DNA of 32,639 bases from Glycomyces dulcitolivorans (lineage in GTDB: Bacteria > Actinomycetota > Actinomycetes > Mycobacteriales > Micromonosporaceae), in the NCBI RefSeq assembly GCF_003265355.1, contig NZ_QFRW01000312.1, positions 1 to 32,639 of the forward strand, written 5' to 3'. A program made the position numbers and the translations under genes. Positions 30,325 to 32,639 of the stretch are shown one piece after another (within the stretch, counting starts at the first letter, position 1; every line of letters begins with the position of its first letter). The notes under the pieces were generated by a model. That model did no database searches. It was given only the letters and a program-made list of their open reading frames with translations, and was not told where the DNA came from.

Positions 30325-31824
30325 ATGATTCTCCTCGGCGTAGGGCTCTCGATCGTCGTCGTCCTGTTCATCGGCCTCGCCGTCGCCCGCAAGGTCGACG
30401 GCGACTCCGGCCGCTACCTCGTCGCGGGCCGCACCCTCGGCCTCCCCCTCGTCGCCGCCGGGCTCATGGCCCAGGCCGTCGACTCCAACGCCACCCTCGG
30501 CAACACCGACCTCACCTACGGCTTCGGCTTCTGGGCCGGCGCGAGCCTGCCCATCGGCCTCGCCCTCTGCCTGCTCCTCACCGGCGTCTTCTTCGCCGCC
30601 CGCATGAACGCCGCCAAGCTCCTCACCCTCCCCGACTGGTACGCCCGCCGCTACGGCCGCAAGATCGAACTCGCCGCCTCCGTCGCCATGATCGGCGCCT
30701 ACGTCCTCCTCCTCGCCGGCAACCTCGTCGCCGGCGGCTTCCTCTTCGAGCACTTCCTCGGCATCGACTACTCCATCGGCGTCCTGCTCATCGTCGCCGT
30801 CGTCCTCACCTACACCGTCGCCGGAGGCATGTTCTCCGACTCCTACACCGCCGCCGCCCAGATGGTCATCACCATCGCCGGCACCGCCTGCCTCTTCACC
30901 TGGGTCGCCCTCACCCACGGCATCACCGTCCCCGAAGGCATGGGCGCCTTCGACCTCGGCCAGCTCACCGACCCCGCCCAAGGCGCCACCGTCAACTGGG
31001 CCACCCTCATCGCCCTCGGCGTCGGCGACATCGTCGCCATCGACTTCATGCAGCGCATCTTCTCCGCCAAGAGCCCCCGCACCGCCCGCAACGCCTGCTT
31101 CCTCGGCGCCGCCGGCACCCTCATGATCGGCATCCCCTTCAGCTACGTCGCCCTCTCCGCCGTCGACATCGTCGGCCCCGACGCGGGCGCCGCCGTCCTC
31201 TTCACCCTCCTCGAAGACCACGCCCCCGCCTGGCTCGCCATGATGGTCCTCGCCGCCATCGTCGCCGCCTCCTGCTCCACCGCCAACGGCGCGATCCTCG
31301 GCACCGGCGCCGTCGCCGCCCGCAACATCGCCGGCATCCGCGAGACCGACGCCGGGCGCCTGCCCGAACTCAAGATCTTCGGCGCCGGCAAGGACCCCCT
31401 CCTGCGCGCCAGCCGCATCGCCATGTTCCCCATCGTCGGCCTCGCCGTCCTGGTCGCCCTCCGCGTCCCCCAGACCGGCATCCTCCTCACCCTCGCCTTC
31501 GACCTCATGCTCGCCGGACTCGTCGTCCCCTTCGCCCTCGGCCTGTGGTGGAAGCGCGGCGGCGCCGCCGCGGCCGCCGCCTCCATCGCCGCCGGATTCA
31601 CCGTCCGCCTCGCCCTCTTCGCCCTCACCCCCACCGTCTACGGCGCCCCCAACGACCTCCTTTACCTCGACAACGACGTCATCACCGCCGCCTTCGACGG
31701 CTGGCCCACCTTCATCGCCTTCGCCGCCGGCGCCCTCGCCTACATCACCGTCGCCCTCGCCCGCCCCGCCAAGGCCTACCGCGCCGCAACCGCCGTCCGC
31801 GAACCCGTCCCCGCCGCCGCCTGA
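30325..31824 (+). CDS. Sodium:solute symporter (SSS family), probable urea/guanidine-type nitrogen compound importer
   Basis: 499 residues with about thirteen membrane helices in a LeuT-type fold. SSS features include RYLVAGRTLGLPLVAAGLMA, VDSNATLGNTDLTYGFGFW, the conserved LTYTVAGGMFSDSYTAAAQM region, DFMQRIFSAKSPRTARNACF and AASCSTANGAILGTGAV. ATG at 30325 follows ggaagg. It lies 33 bp before the UAAP1 gene in the same operon, which argues for urea, guanidine or a related amide as substrate; sequence alone cannot decide. Leucine codons are almost all CTC and third positions are overwhelmingly C, more extreme than in the secreted-enzyme genes at the left, hinting at a separately acquired or strongly tuned operon. 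Confidence 0.93.
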   Translation: MILLGVGLSIVVVLFIGLAVARKVDGDSGRYLVAGRTLGLPLVAAGLMAQAVDSNATLGNTDLTYGFGFWAGASLPIGLALCLLLTGVFFAARMNAAKLLTLPDWYARRYGRKIELAASVAMIGAYVLLLAGNLVAGGFLFEHFLGIDYSIGVLLIVAVVLTYTVAGGMFSDSYTAAAQMVITIAGTACLFTWVALTHGITVPEGMGAFDLGQLTDPAQGATVNWATLIALGVGDIVAIDFMQRIFSAKSPRTARNACFLGAAGTLMIGIPFSYVALSAVDIVGPDAGAAVLFTLLEDHAPAWLAMMVLAAIVAASCSTANGAILGTGAVAARNIAGIRETDAGRLPELKIFGAGKDPLLRASRIAMFPIVGLAVLVALRVPQTGILLTLAFDLMLAGLVVPFALGLWWKRGGAAAAAASIAAGFTVRLALFALTPTVYGAPNDLLYLDNDVITAAFDGWPTFIAFAAGALAYITVALARPAKAYRAATAVREPVPAAA

Positions 31825-31857
31825 GCCCCCTCCCGCCTACCGGAACGGAGCACTCCG

Positions 31858-32639
31858 ATGACCCAGATCCCCGCGCCGCCACCCGCCTCGGCCACCGCGA
31901 CCCCCACCGCCGCCCGCGACCACGCCCGCGCCCAGGAGGCCGCCGCCACCGCCACCGAACGCGCCTGGATCCCCGCCACCGCCTACCCCGACCCGCCCGC
32001 CGACGCCGCCGACCTCACCTGGGCCGAGACCGTCCCCGGCGGCGGCTACGCCCACCAGGTCCTCGCCCCCGGCACCGTCCTCGAACTCGCCGACCTCGAC
32101 GGCCTCGCCTGCGCCCACCTCGCCCTCGCCTGGGCCGGAAGGGAATGGGAGCGCCTGTGCGTCGCCGACACGATCAAGGTCCAGTGGAACGCCTACCTCG
32201 GCGACGGCGCCCTCCTCCTGTCCGACCAGGGACGCGCGCTGGCGAGCGTCGTCCTCGACGAGTCCGGCCGCCACGACGTGTTCTGCGGCGCCTCCACCGC
32301 CGCCCAGAACCGCGACCGCTACGGCGACGGCTCGCCGTGGGGGCCGAGCCCGGCCGCCCGCGAGCTCCTCAAGCTCGCCGCCGCCAAGCACGACCTCACC
32401 GCCCGCGACCTGCCACCCACCATCGCGCTCTTCAAGGGCCTCAAGGCGGACGGGGACGGGCGCCTGCACTGGCTCGGCGGCGCCGGGCCGGGCCGCCGCG
32501 TCCGCCTCGTCGCCGAGGCGCCGCTGCTGGTCATGCTCGCCAACGCCCCGCACCCGCTCGACCCGGCTCCGGCCTACACCGCCTCGCCGCTGCGCGTCCT
32601 CGCCTGGCGCGGGCGCCCCACTTCGCCCGGCGACCCCCG
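31858..32639 (+). CDS. Urea carboxylase-associated protein 1 (UAAP1, DUF1989), 3' end beyond window
   Basis: DUF1989 protein. With its partner UAAP2 it forms the carboxyguanidine deiminase (CgdAB) acting after guanidine carboxylase, a family earlier annotated as urea amidolyase-associated. The 260 visible codons include the diagnostic CVADTIKVQWNAYLG (101-115), GALLLSDQGRALASVVLDES (117-136) and GRHDVFCGAS (137-146, probable metal-ligand His/Cys), then RYGDGSPWGPSP. The first 50 residues are an Ala/Pro-rich extension. ATG at 31858 follows ggaacggag. The frame is open to the window edge; the family's usual length implies the stop is near. UAAP2, a biotin-dependent carboxylase and allophanate hydrolase are expected next. 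Confidence 0.9.
   Translation, partial: MTQIPAPPPASATATPTAARDHARAQEAAATATERAWIPATAYPDPPADAADLTWAETVPGGGYAHQVLAPGTVLELADLDGLACAHLALAWAGREWERLCVADTIKVQWNAYLGDGALLLSDQGRALASVVLDESGRHDVFCGASTAAQNRDRYGDGSPWGPSPAARELLKLAAAKHDLTARDLPPTIALFKGLKADGDGRLHWLGGAGPGRRVRLVAEAPLLVMLANAPHPLDPAPAYTASPLRVLAWRGRPTSPGDP

Noticed and set aside
31837-32553. A minus-strand open frame opposite UAAP1
   Set aside because: Gly/Val-rich antisense shadow; the plus strand carries the conserved DUF1989 motifs and the operon context.
1-32639. CRISPR arrays, insertion sequences or phage genes
   Set aside because: No regularly spaced repeats, transposase motifs, terminal inverted repeats or phage structural genes were recognised on either strand.

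Overview
The window is very GC-rich, with codons mostly ending in C or G, GTG/TTG starts, ATGA/GTGA stop-start overlaps, Tat-lipoproteins, DtxR/IdeR-type iron boxes and SARP-type regulation. This points to a filamentous, soil- or plant-associated actinomycete. A family such as Glycomycetaceae or Micromonosporaceae is possible, but the genus cannot be fixed from sequence alone. No phage, transposase, integrase or CRISPR array was seen; this looks like chromosomal accessory or niche-adaptation territory.

Layout, left to right. (1) The window opens with a divergent pair of regulators: a SARP/AfsR-type activator truncated by the window edge, and a TetR repressor. A gene-free 300-bp stretch follows, carrying sharp palindromes and the terminator of a tRNA-Val(CAC) gene. 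(2) Two large secreted enzymes come next: a family 11 rhamnogalacturonan lyase with its own promoter and a LacI-like operator, and an extracellular OB-fold/EEP nuclease. (3) An iron-siderophore ABC locus has two paralogous Tat-lipoprotein binding proteins on the minus strand and two FecCD permeases plus an ATPase on the plus strand. Two iron boxes mark the promoters. (4) Then come an LtrA-like membrane protein, a Tat-exported repeat protein resembling a beta-propeller lectin, and an OmpR-type two-component pair. (5) An HSDL2-like SDR faces a minus-strand operon of SDR, divergent QueA-like protein, MFS exporter and small membrane protein. (6) A soluble GAF histidine kinase and NarL-type regulator are followed by a lipoprotein gene with a decayed second copy of its C-terminal domain directly behind it. 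(7) An alpha/beta hydrolase and two paralogous aldo/keto reductases flank a small two-gene cassette of membrane protein and winged-helix regulator. The cassette has a leaderless promoter studded with GGAAAGTC repeats. (8) The right end has a TetR regulator overlapping gmd and, divergently, a sodium:solute symporter plus the UAAP1 (DUF1989) subunit known from guanidine/urea carboxylase operons. Two matching palindromic operators lie between them, and the operon runs off the window.

The genes form independent functional islands: pectin and DNA scavenging, iron uptake, signal transduction, small-molecule redox and export, and nitrogen scavenging. The least understood are the SDR/QueA-like/MFS operon, the lipoprotein with a duplicated tail, and the GGAAAGTC-controlled cassette. 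Assignments rest on motifs read by eye; no database search was possible.
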